Part shown: positions 7,432-15,126 of the stretch, piece after piece
Position numbering within the stretch: position 1 is the first letter of the stretch
How the letters are laid out: each line of letters begins with the position of its first letter
NCBI GenBank assembly: GCA_015056475.1
Contig: SVGF01000005.1
Location: 1 to 42,823 of the forward strand
Direction of reading: 5' to 3'
DNA: 42,823 bases
DNA from: Clostridiales bacterium
GTDB taxonomy: Bacteria; Bacillota; Clostridia; HGM11327
The notes under the pieces: model-generated
Database searches by the model: none
What the model was told of the DNA's origin: nothing
What the model saw: the letters and a program-made list of their open reading frames with translations, nothing else
Made by a program: the position numbers and the translations under genes

Positions 7432-8652
7432 TTACTGAATTCTCAATATCTCCATCTGTGCAGGAGCAAGCCAGATCTCTTCCTTTAAGTAGTCAAGATC
7501 TCTTGTGCCTTCAAGCAAGAGGCCTCTTGTCTGCTCGCCGTTGTGGTAAACGTATTCAACCTTCTTTGTAGCCTTATCAAACTCAAGCGTAATGGAGCCT
7601 GCCTCTGTACGGCTGTTGTTCATTACTGCAACGTAATCATAGCCATCCTCACCCTTAAAGAAGCTTACAATGCCCGGAATGGGAGCCTTGTCATAGTAAC
7701 CAAAGAAAGTATCACAGCTGTATGCTCTCTTAACAAGACCGTGGCCTGCCTCGGGGTATGCGGGATATCCACCGTAACGCTTTGTGATAAAATATGTTGT
7801 ATCGTGATGGAGCTTCATGATGAGCTTGCCATGATGAATATTGAATCTCGTCTGAGCGCGCTTCATGCCCTGGTAATATTCGCCGTTGGGTTCGCCGTAT
7901 TCGTCGATGGGTGATCCGCGGTAGTCCATAGCAACGAGCTTATCGTAAAGTCTGAACCAATAGATACCTGTGCATCCGCAGATAGCTGCTGTGTTGATCT
8001 GCCAAATATAGTCAACCTCTTTAGGTGCCTGGAAGCGATAATGCGCTGATGAAAGAAGTGTGGGCATACAGTCCATGCCGTACTTTTTGCAAGCCTTCAT
8101 CTGTGCGTTCATAAGCTTGAAGTAATCTTCTGTACCTCTCTCCTCCGGCTCCATCTGTGAATAGTTGCCAAAGCCGCTTACCGGCACGCCTGTTGAAGCA
8201 ACCTGCTCCATGTGAGAAGCATTTGCACCAAGGTCAATAAAAGGAACAAGCTCGGGTGCTTCCTCAAGCATTATCTTGAGAGTTCCTGCAAAGCTGTCTA
8301 TAATATCACCACCGGGTTCTTCACCGGGATAGAAGCCCAAAACTGCGGGATGCTTACCGTACTTTTCATAGATTTCGCGGAACTTTGCTCTGAATGCATC
8401 AGCACCGTAGGAAGCGTAATAACCTGCGCCGATCTCGTTGAACAAAAGCACTACCTTCATGCCATGCTTCTGAAGCTCATCAAGGAAAGCGGGTAATTCT
8501 TTTTCGATCTGCTCGGGTGAGCAGCCCATGGGCATCATGGCTGTGTTCAAGCCAAGATCCTTCCATCTTTCAACTTCGCTTGCGCCACCTGTTTTAAGAT
8601 CGTTATAATTCCAAAAACCCAGCACAAAGCTTTCATTTCTTTTATATGACAT
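7432..8652 (-). CDS. TIM-barrel glycoside-hydrolase-like protein, paralogue 3
   Basis: This 406-residue protein is the first of the three tandem copies in transcription order, 25 bp after potC and behind a strong AGGAGGT site. It has the same barrel-like plan and motifs (HPAVLGFYPGEEPG, QMEPEERG, IWQINTAAICGCTGIYWFRLYDK) and the same C-terminal beta-rich tail. The acidic residue in the LLFNEIGAGYY segment (PEV, EEV and NEI in the three copies) is also conserved and could be a second active-site residue. No secretion signal is present. I cannot name a family; the copies may have divided specificity, since variation is concentrated in the N-terminal third. Confidence 0.6.
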   Translation of the reverse strand: MSYKRNESFVLGFWNYNDLKTGGASEVERWKDLGLNTAMMPMGCSPEQIEKELPAFLDELQKHGMKVVLLFNEIGAGYYASYGADAFRAKFREIYEKYGKHPAVLGFYPGEEPGGDIIDSFAGTLKIMLEEAPELVPFIDLGANASHMEQVASTGVPVSGFGNYSQMEPEERGTEDYFKLMNAQMKACKKYGMDCMPTLLSSAHYRFQAPKEVDYIWQINTAAICGCTGIYWFRLYDKLVAMDYRGSPIDEYGEPNGEYYQGMKRAQTRFNIHHGKLIMKLHHDTTYFITKRYGGYPAYPEAGHGLVKRAYSCDTFFGYYDKAPIPGIVSFFKGEDGYDYVAVMNNSRTEAGSITLEFDKATKKVEYVYHNGEQTRGLLLEGTRDLDYLKEEIWLAPAQMEILRIQ

Positions 8653-8677
8653 ATAAAATACCTCCTATAGTCTAACG

Positions 8678-9568
8678 TCAATTTCTTTCGTCATTGACAT
8701 TATAATCAAAATTCTGATTATTTTCCGTTCTCCTCATTTCAAATGCAAGCTCTTCATTCTTTGCCATCTCAATATTTGCATTGCGCTTCTTTTTACCCTT
8801 AGTTTGGTAAGTATTAATGAGTATGAGCAATAACAAAACCGTAACGAACATCAATGTTGAAAGTGCGTTGATAGAAGGATTGATGCCGCGCTTTGTCATG
8901 GAGTAAATGAGTGTTGAAAGGTTCATTACGCCGTTACCCGTTGTAAAGAAGCTTACAACAAAGTCATCGATCGAGAGTGTGAACGAAAGCATAAATCCGC
9001 TTACAATACCCGGCATTATCTCGGGAATAATTACCTTCCAGAGCGCTTGCGTGGGTGTGGCACCAAGATCCTGTGCAGCCTCGTATTTTGAAAAATTAAC
9101 TTGACGAAGCTTTGGCATTACCGAGAATATTACGTACGGTATGCAGAACACCACGTGAGATATAAGCATGGTAACGAAGCCTCGTCTTACGTTTGCAAAC
9201 ATAAAAAGCATCATAAGCGAAAGACCTGTAATGATATCGGGGTTTACCACGGGAACGTATGTGATGTTCATTATAAGGTTCTTTGAGAATTTTCCGTAGC
9301 CGTGAAGACCAACCGCCGTTATTGTACCCACCACGGTTGAAATTGCAGCTGCCAATATAGCCACAACAACCGTATACATGAGTGCGTTCATCATTTTTTC
9401 ATCGCCGAAAAGCTGTTCATACCACTTGAAGGTAAAGCCCGTCCATGAACCAAGCTGTTTAGATTCGTTGAACGAGTATATTATCATTATTATGATAGGA
9501 GCGTACAGGAACAGGAGCATAAGTCCCAGATACAGCTTTTGTATGGGGTGCTTGAAAACGCCTTTCAC
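8678..9568 (-). CDS. potC: PotC-like ABC transporter permease
   Basis: This 296-residue membrane protein has about six helices and the binding-protein-dependent permease signature EAAQDLGATPTQALWKVIIPEIMPGI, which contacts the ATPase. LGSWTGFTFKWYEQLF near the N-terminus and FSLSIDDFVVSFF are typical of PotC. It starts with GTG, eight bases after GGAGGT, and overlaps the potB stop by four bases, implying translational coupling. About 45 hydrophilic residues at the C-terminus (to NVNDERN) extend past the last helix. With PotB it forms the transmembrane channel. Confidence 0.95.
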   Translation of the reverse strand: MKGVFKHPIQKLYLGLMLLFLYAPIIIMIIYSFNESKQLGSWTGFTFKWYEQLFGDEKMMNALMYTVVVAILAAAISTVVGTITAVGLHGYGKFSKNLIMNITYVPVVNPDIITGLSLMMLFMFANVRRGFVTMLISHVVFCIPYVIFSVMPKLRQVNFSKYEAAQDLGATPTQALWKVIIPEIMPGIVSGFMLSFTLSIDDFVVSFFTTGNGVMNLSTLIYSMTKRGINPSINALSTLMFVTVLLLLILINTYQTKGKKKRNANIEMAKNEELAFEMRRTENNQNFDYNVNDERN

Positions 9569-10395
9569 ATCAACGTACCTCCTTCGTGATCTTTATCAAA
9601 TCTGTTGAGGATGAACATGGACACAAAAATTATAGCGAACAGCACCAATGCAAGTGCCGCACCCTTGTGCCAGCCGTTCAACGCCTCTATGAAGTAATAC
9701 TCTATTATGTTACCTATAAGGTAATACTTACCGCCGCCCAAAAGCTTCGATACAACGAACGTTGATACCGCGGGCATGAATACCATTACAACACCCGAAA
9801 CTACGCCGGGAAGGCTCAACGGGAAAATTACCTTGCTGAATACGTTGACCTTGTTTGCACCCAGATCCTGCGCAGCCTCTATAACTCTGGGGTTTATCTT
9901 TGCAAGAACCGTGTGTATCGGCAATATCATAAACGGCAGGAAATTATATACCATACCAAACATTACCGCAAAGTCCGTAAACAATACCTTTGTAGGTGCA
10001 AGACCAAACCACGCACGGATATTGTTAAGCCAAGTAACGTCTTCAAAAATATATCTCCATGCGTAGGTCCTCAGCAAAAAGTTCATCCACATAGGAATAA
10101 CAAACAAGAAAAGCAACAAGGGCTTTTCGCTGAAATGCTTACCCGAAAGTATGAGTGCAATGGGGTATGCAAGCACAAGACAAATGATCGTGCAAACAAA
10201 CGCCATTTTAAGCGACTTGACTATAAGATCCATATTATCCTTTGTAAACACGTTTTTCATGTTTACCAAAGAAAAAACCACCGTGCCATCATCAAGCGTA
10301 TCGGTAAATGCGTAATACCCTATCAAGAACAAGGGTATCACTATAAAAATACACATCCAGACGATATAAGGTATCGCCAACCATTTTTTCTTCAT
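9565..10395 (-). CDS. potB: PotB-like ABC transporter permease
   Basis: This 276-residue permease has about six transmembrane helices and the coupling loop EAAQDLGANKVNVFSKVIFPLSLPGVVSG. The N-terminal KWLAIPYIVWMCIFIVIPL and the LRTYAWRYIF stretch are characteristic of PotB. Its start has GGGAGGTAG upstream, 18 bp after potA; its stop overlaps potC. It pairs with PotC in a polyamine/opine/phosphonate-type importer. Confidence 0.95.
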   Translation of the reverse strand: MKKKWLAIPYIVWMCIFIVIPLFLIGYYAFTDTLDDGTVVFSLVNMKNVFTKDNMDLIVKSLKMAFVCTIICLVLAYPIALILSGKHFSEKPLLLFLFVIPMWMNFLLRTYAWRYIFEDVTWLNNIRAWFGLAPTKVLFTDFAVMFGMVYNFLPFMILPIHTVLAKINPRVIEAAQDLGANKVNVFSKVIFPLSLPGVVSGVVMVFMPAVSTFVVSKLLGGGKYYLIGNIIEYYFIEALNGWHKGAALALVLFAIIFVSMFILNRFDKDHEGGTLM

Positions 10396-10413
10396 TCCGA
10401 CTACCTCCCGTTA

Positions 10414-11457
10414 TTATGACTTTTTCATAATATGGATATTATCGGGAAGGACCTTCATACCGATATTGCTGCCCTCGGGGCTGAGCACCGTGCTGTGGAT
10501 GAGCCACGTATTGCCGCACTCACCGTCAACTATCATTTCGTAATGAACGCCCTTGAATATAGCAGTTCTTACCTTACCGCATATAACGTCGCTAGAAGGC
10601 TGGCAGACCTCAATATCCTCAGGACGGATAACAACGTCAACCGCCTCGTCCTTATCAAATCCGCCGTCAACGCATTTGAATCTGTGACCGCAATATTCCA
10701 CGTCAAAATCGTTATGCATAATACCGTCAACGATATTACTTTCGCCGATGAATTTTGCAACAAAGGCATTCTTGGGTTCGTTGTATATATCAACGGGTGA
10801 GCCGTACTGCTGAACGATACCATCCTTCATAACTGCGATATTGTCGGACATGGTAAGTGCCTCCTCCTGATCGTGTGTTACGTACACGAATGAGATACCC
10901 AACCTCTTTTGCATCGCCTTGAGCTCAAGCTGCATGCTCTGACGCATTTTGAGGTCGAGAGCGCCGAGAGGCTCGTCAAGCAAAAGGAGCGCAGGCTCGT
11001 TTACAACAGCTCTTGCAATTGCTATTCTCTGTTGCTGACCGCCCGAAAGCGCACCGACGTCCCTGTTTTCATATCCAGAAAGATTGACCATTTTCAATGC
11101 ATCAGTTACCCTTGCCTTTATCTCACTTTTTCCTACGCCTTTGATCTTCAAGCCGAATGCGATATTGTCAAACACGTTCATATGTGTAAAAAGCGCATAG
11201 CTCTGGAATACGGTGTTGAGGTTTCTCTTGTGCGGAGGAATATCGTTTATCCTCTTTCCCTCAAAATACACGTTACCCGAAGTAGCATTCTGAAATCCTG
11301 CGATTATCCTCAGAGTCGTTGTTTTACCGCAACCCGAGGGACCCAAAAGTGTAAGAAATTCGTTGTGCTTTACAGAAAGGTTAAGATTATCCAAAACCGT
11401 GAAACCGTCTTCGTAGGTCTTGGTTACGTTTTCTAATCTAATGATGTGGTCATCCAT
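10414..11457 (-). CDS. potA: PotA-like ABC transporter ATPase
   Basis: This 347-residue cytoplasmic ATPase powers the importer. It has Walker [10 protein letters not shown] (residues 39-47), [14 protein letters not shown] signature, Walker [13 protein letters not shown] and the switch histidine in [14 protein letters not shown]. The C-terminal ~110 residues form the TOBE-type regulatory domain ([11 protein letters not shown]). The ORF track starts 20 codons earlier; the ATG followed by [10 protein letters not shown] has AGAGGAT at the right distance and matches the usual beginning of PotA. It follows the HTH-cupin regulator by 32 bp. Confidence 0.95.
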   Translation of the reverse strand: MDDHIIRLENVTKTYEDGFTVLDNLNLSVKHNEFLTLLGPSGCGKTTTLRIIAGFQNATSGNVYFEGKRINDIPPHKRNLNTVFQSYALFTHMNVFDNIAFGLKIKGVGKSEIKARVTDALKMVNLSGYENRDVGALSGGQQQRIAIARAVVNEPALLLLDEPLGALDLKMRQSMQLELKAMQKRLGISFVYVTHDQEEALTMSDNIAVMKDGIVQQYGSPVDIYNEPKNAFVAKFIGESNIVDGIMHNDFDVEYCGHRFKCVDGGFDKDEAVDVVIRPEDIEVCQPSSDVICGKVRTAIFKGVHYEMIVDGECGNTWLIHSTVLSPEGSNIGMKVLPDNIHIMKKS

Positions 11458-11489
11458 TGTAAAATATCCTCTTATATCAATACTCGCGC

Positions 11490-12023
11490 TCAAAAACTGG
11501 GTGGCGTGGACACCCAAATAAATTTCAAAGGTCTTTTATGTGTGTTCTCTACGTAATGCGGCTTTTCAGCTGCAAAGTAAAAGGACATGTTCTTCTTTAC
11601 GGTGTAGCATCTGTCACCGATGTGTAAATCTGCAATGCCGTCGAGCACGTAGCCCCACTCCTCACCTGCGTGAGGACTCTCCGTGGCGGTTTTTGCGCCC
11701 TCCTCCAGCTCTACAAGTATGGGCTCCATATCGTTTCTTTGCGAATCCGGAACAAGCCACGTAATAGTAACGTCGTCATTTTTGCTGACGAACATATCTC
11801 CTTCGTCAAAAACCACTTGTCTGGCGGATTCGTTTGAAAAAAATTCACCCAAGCTTGTACCCAGGCACTGCAAAATGTCTGCCAAAGTAGCGATGGACGG
11901 AGAAGTTACCTCCGTTTCGAGCTGTGAAATATACCCCTTCGACAGCTCCGTTCTGTCTGCAAGCTCCTGCTGTGTCAATCCGTTCTTAACGCGCAGGTCC
12001 TTGATCTTTGCACCAAGCTCCAT
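11490..12023 (-). CDS. XRE-cupin transcriptional regulator (PuuR-like) of the pot operon
   Basis: This 177-residue protein has an XRE helix-turn-helix at about residues 5-60 ([31 protein letters not shown]) and a small cupin domain at about 105-175 ([30 protein letters not shown]...). This two-domain plan is that of PuuR-like regulators, which often control polyamine uptake or catabolism; the cupin is thought to sense the ligand. It is the first gene of the operon and faces three TAAAC-N5-GTTTA elements overlapping its own promoter, so autoregulation is likely. The ligand is unknown and could be the transported compound. Confidence 0.93.
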   Translation of the reverse strand: MELGAKIKDLRVKNGLTQQELADRTELSKGYISQLETEVTSPSIATLADILQCLGTSLGEFFSNESARQVVFDEGDMFVSKNDDVTITWLVPDSQRNDMEPILVELEEGAKTATESPHAGEEWGYVLDGIADLHIGDRCYTVKKNMSFYFAAEKPHYVENTHKRPLKFIWVSTPPSF

Positions 12024-12050
12024 AGTTTACCTCTTCGGTTAAACGGTCAC

Positions 12051-12065
12051 TAAACACGAAGTTTA
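12051..12065. promoter_or_regulatory. Operator copy 1, TAAAC-N5-GTTTA
   Basis: TAAACACGAAGTTTA is a perfect 5+5 inverted repeat in the leader of the HTH-cupin gene. It shares its architecture with copies 2 and 3, whose centres lie 44 and 67 bp away. Confidence 0.65.
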
Positions 12066-12093
12066 ATATTACCTTTATGTTGAGTCAGCATTG

Positions 12094-12110
12094 CTAAACT
12101 CAAAGTTTAG
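12094..12110. promoter_or_regulatory. Operator copy 2, 17-bp palindrome
   Basis: CTAAACTCAAAGTTTAG is the most symmetrical copy, with six paired bases on each side. It begins about 15 bases downstream of the expected transcription start. Confidence 0.7.
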
Positions 12111-12117
12111 TAAATTC

Positions 12118-12132
12118 TAAACTCAATGTATA
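12118..12132. promoter_or_regulatory. Operator copy 3, degenerate
   Basis: TAAACTCAATGTATA keeps the left half-site and a decayed right half. It abuts the -10 box and covers the likely transcription start, so binding here would block initiation. Confidence 0.5.
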
Positions 12133-12160
12133 TTATATATTTTAAACAATATTTTGTCAA
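12132..12160 (-). promoter_or_regulatory. Consensus sigma-A promoter of the pot operon
   Basis: On the minus strand TTGACA, 17 bases, TATAAT form a perfect promoter about 110 bases before the HTH-cupin start. The remainder of the 12024-12395 gap holds the operators, two terminators for the amidase gene and AT-rich sequence. Confidence 0.85.
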
Positions 12161-12263
12161 TAGGTAAATTGCTCAAAATCATTAATTTTTATGTAAAAAA
12201 CATCAATTTTTCGACAAAAAAATACAAAGCTCGGTCATCTTTCAACCGACTTGATATAAGGGT

Positions 12264-12291
12264 AAAAAAAATGTGATTTCGGCACATTTTT
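12264..12291 (-). terminator. Second, weaker terminator behind the amidase gene
   Basis: AAAAATGTG and CACATTTTT pair around a 7-base loop, and the minus strand then has eight T. The stem is AT-rich and would act as a backup to the stronger hairpin at 12331-12362. Confidence 0.5.
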
Positions 12292-12330
12292 ATAACAGTG
12301 AATTACCGGATAGAATAATAAAAAAGCATA

Positions 12331-12362
12331 AAAAACGCTTCGTTTTGCTGATAAACGAAGCG
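12331..12362 (-). terminator. Rho-independent terminator of the amidase gene
   Basis: CGCTTCGTTT and AAACGAAGCG form a perfect 10-bp stem, followed on the minus strand by five or more T. It lies about 33 bases after the amidase stop. Confidence 0.85.
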
Positions 12363-12395
12363 AAAAAATAATATTGTTTTTATTGAAGCAGTATA

Positions 12396-13055
12396 TTAAT
12401 AATATTTCACAAGGCAAGGATACCCATCGTTAATTAAAGCCCTCGCGAGCTTTTCAGCTTTCTCTTTGTTGGTAAAAGCCCCCACCTGAATGCGGTAATA
12501 TTTTTGTTGATCTCTTTCTTTATATTTAACATCGAAATATGTCAATATTCCCTTTGCAATGGCAACGGCGATCTCGTACATATTCTCCATTATCCAGCAT
12601 GCACGCTCAAATATATCGTGATATTCAACCTCTACCATTACAGCAGGCACCACAACAGTATTGATTTCAGTCAATATTTCACTTGCAGACATGCCTCTGC
12701 CGCTAAAACCATCAACGTCACGCATTGACGAAAATATTTCTCTGCCGAGTCGCGCTGATTCTTTGTCGTTGATCTTGTAATAAACCTCTGTTCCGCTTTT
12801 AGAAACAGCTGCGTCCATTGGATTATAGTTACTGTGAATTGCTATGTAAGCTTTGATTTCCGATTTATTTGCTATCTCTACCCTTTCCTTTGTGTTGATC
12901 TCGTTGCCCTCACGCTCTGTGAATACTCCGCAACGCTCCAGCTCCGACTCTACGATGTCACAAAGCTGATTCATTCGCTGAGCCTCTGAGCCGTAATCCG
13001 CCGAACCGATATTGTGTAATTGATTTGAAGGTGATAAAAATACCGTTATTGCCAT
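12396..13055 (-). CDS. N-acetylmuramoyl-L-alanine amidase (Amidase_3-like) with C-terminal SPOR domain
   Basis: This 219-residue protein resembles zinc amidases that cut the bond between muramic acid and the stem peptide. Visible family features are AYIAIHSNYN with His74 (a zinc ligand in the family) and PAVMVEVEYHD with Glu142/Glu144 (catalytic glutamate region). The family's first motif DPGHGG is replaced by LSPSNQ, so the first histidine ligand is not evident. The last ~37 residues (YYRIQVGAFTNKEKAEKLARAL) form a SPOR domain that binds denuded glycan. There is no signal peptide, as in mother-cell lytic enzymes such as CwlC; a sporulation role is inference. AGAGGAG precedes the ATG. Confidence 0.85.
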   Translation of the reverse strand: MAITVFLSPSNQLHNIGSADYGSEAQRMNQLCDIVESELERCGVFTEREGNEINTKERVEIANKSEIKAYIAIHSNYNPMDAAVSKSGTEVYYKINDKESARLGREIFSSMRDVDGFSGRGMSASEILTEINTVVVPAVMVEVEYHDIFERACWIMENMYEIAVAIAKGILTYFDVKYKERDQQKYYRIQVGAFTNKEKAEKLARALINDGYPCLVKYY

Positions 13056-13173
13056 GTTTATTCTCCTCTTTGGTTTTCTTGCTTATATTGTATACACGCT
13101 TTAAGGCAACGCATTCGGGAAAAATAGATATAATAATAACAACACGATTTTTATATTCATATTAATTAATATA

Positions 13174-13209
13174 AAAATACGACTCTCACAATAATTCTGT
13201 GAGAGTCGT
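13174..13209 (-). terminator. Terminator of the parE-parC-ABC-F transcript
   Basis: ACGACTCTCACA (13179-13190) and TGTGAGAGTCGT (13198-13209) form a perfect 12-bp stem, followed on the minus strand by ATTTTT. It begins eight bases after the ABC-F stop. Confidence 0.9.
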
Positions 13210-13216
13210 TTGATTT

Positions 13217-15121
13217 TTATTCAGACGTTAACAACAGCCATTCCTCGCTGATCTCCTCAAGCAGCTTTACAGTACTTTCGTACTCCGTATTTACTGATCT
13301 TGCAAGGTCGCTGTTTGAGTATACCTCCTCGTCAGCAAGCCGTGCTTCGAGCTGTTGTTTTTTTGATTCAAGCTCATCGATTTGTTTTTCGAGTTCCTTG
13401 ATCTTGTTTTTTTGTTCCTTGATCTTGTTTTGATTTTCCTTTTCTTTTTTGGCGATCTTCTGCAACGCAGTCTTCGTCAGCCCTTGTGATTCTTCGTCTT
13501 CTTCCTCTTGATCGGTTATCTTTTCGATATAATCATCGTAATTACCAATATACTTTGTAATTACGCCATTCTCCATGGCATATACGTGCTCCGCAAAACG
13601 GTTAATGAAATATCTGTCGTGAGAAACCGCAATAAGCGTACCTTCATAATCATCGAGTGCAGCTTCTAGTATCTCCTTAGAAGCCATATCAAGATGGTTT
13701 GTAGGCTCATCAAGAAGCAATAGATTGTCATGATTAAGCATAAGCTTAATGAGCATTACCCTTGCTTTTTCTCCTCCGCTCAGTGAATCGATAGTTTTGA
13801 ATACATCGTCACCCTTAAACAAGAACACCCCTGCGATCTTTCTGATGTACGTGATCTCAAGCTCAGGAAAATCATCATATATCTCATCAAGTATAGTCTT
13901 TGATTGATTTAACGTGCCGATCGACTGATCGTAATAACCGACGCTAACTCTGCTGCCAAATCGTATCTCGCCGGTGTCAGGCTGAACTATACCTTTTATA
14001 ATTTTGAGCAACGTACTTTTTCCGCAACCGTTGTCACCAATTATCGCGATCCTGTCGCCCTTTATAACGTGCATAGAAAAATTTTCAAATAATGTTCTTG
14101 TACCGAACGTCTTTGAAATGTCATCAGCAAAAATAACGTCATTACCGCTTTCGCGATCTATTTCAAACGCCATCCTTATTGTTTCGTTTCTGAATGGTGA
14201 GGTTACAAGTTTAATTTTGTTGAGTTGCTTTTCACGGCTGCGAGCCTGCTTGATGCTTTTTTCTCTGTTATAGCTCTTGAACGTATCTATTATTCCCTGA
14301 AGACGCTTTATCTCCCTTTGCTGAAGATTGTACTGTTTTTCTATCATTTCGTTCAACTTTACTTTTTTCTCGTAATATTCCGAGTAATTTCCGTCAAAGT
14401 AAAGTAGTCCGCCATTCTCCATTTCAGCAATGCCGTCACATACGTTATCCAAAAAATATCTGTCGTGAGATATAACCAGTACTGTTCCGTCGTAATTATT
14501 CAGATGATTTTCAAGCCATCTGACCACCTTTAAGTCGAGATGATTCGTAGGCTCATCAAGAAGCATGATATCTGGCTTTTCAAGCAATATACGCGCAATA
14601 GCGATCCTCGTTCTTTGTCCGCCGCTGCACTCGCTGACCTCTTTATCAAATTCCTCAACCTCAAATCCCAAGCCCTTGAGTACACCCTTGATATCGCTCT
14701 TATAACGGTAGCCGCCTCTATCGTCAAATTTATCAAGCATATCACCGTATAGGCTCATCTCTTTTTCATATTCAGGTGATGCAGTTGGTATAACTGTGAT
14801 TTTTTCCTCCTGAAGACGCAGCTTGTTTTCAAGCTCAATCAGATCATCAAATACGTGCAACAACGTATCCATTATAGATTCATCAGAATCTATTAAAGGA
14901 TGCTGTTCAAGATAGCCTATCGTTGTACCGTTTGGAAAAGTTACGTTTCCCGTCGTTTGTTCAGTTACGCCTGCTATTATTTTGAAAAGGGTGGTTTTAC
15001 CGCTGCCGTTAACACCTACAAAACCGATTTTTGCCCCCTTTTCTACTCTAAGATCTATGTTCTCAAACAATATTTCATCAGCAAACTCTTTTTTAATTGC
15101 GTTTAACTGTAAAATAGTCAT
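13217..15121 (-). CDS. ABC-F family ATPase (YdiF-like translation factor)
   Basis: This 634-residue soluble protein has two ABC domains and no membrane segment. The first has GVNGSGKTT, CSGGQRTRIAIARI and LLDEPTNHLD; the second has GDNGCGKST, LSGGEKARVMLIK and LLDEPTNHLD. Between them lies the basic, helical linker (KLNEMIEKQYNLQQREIKRL) that reaches the peptidyl-tRNA site in this family. The last ~95 residues form a charged coiled coil (EKENQNKIKEQKNKIKELE), as in YdiF/Uup. ABC-F proteins act on the ribosome, rescuing stalled translation or protecting from antibiotics; I see no reason to call this a resistance protein. It starts six bases after the parC stop with a weak GAGAAA site, so it is probably coupled to parC. 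Confidence 0.93.
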   Translation of the reverse strand: MTILQLNAIKKEFADEILFENIDLRVEKGAKIGFVGVNGSGKTTLFKIIAGVTEQTTGNVTFPNGTTIGYLEQHPLIDSDESIMDTLLHVFDDLIELENKLRLQEEKITVIPTASPEYEKEMSLYGDMLDKFDDRGGYRYKSDIKGVLKGLGFEVEEFDKEVSECSGGQRTRIAIARILLEKPDIMLLDEPTNHLDLKVVRWLENHLNNYDGTVLVISHDRYFLDNVCDGIAEMENGGLLYFDGNYSEYYEKKVKLNEMIEKQYNLQQREIKRLQGIIDTFKSYNREKSIKQARSREKQLNKIKLVTSPFRNETIRMAFEIDRESGNDVIFADDISKTFGTRTLFENFSMHVIKGDRIAIIGDNGCGKSTLLKIIKGIVQPDTGEIRFGSRVSVGYYDQSIGTLNQSKTILDEIYDDFPELEITYIRKIAGVFLFKGDDVFKTIDSLSGGEKARVMLIKLMLNHDNLLLLDEPTNHLDMASKEILEAALDDYEGTLIAVSHDRYFINRFAEHVYAMENGVITKYIGNYDDYIEKITDQEEEDEESQGLTKTALQKIAKKEKENQNKIKEQKNKIKELEKQIDELESKKQQLEARLADEEVYSNSDLARSVNTEYESTVKLLEEISEEWLLLTSE

Positions 15122-15126
15122 TGTAT

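Noticed and set aside
9913-10419. 168-codon plus-strand ORF
   Set aside because: It is antisense to potB and rich in basic residues without family resemblance.
13217-15121. Antibiotic-resistance reading of the ABC-F protein
   Set aside because: The C-terminal coiled coil and linker look like the housekeeping YdiF/Uup type, and nothing in the context suggests resistance.
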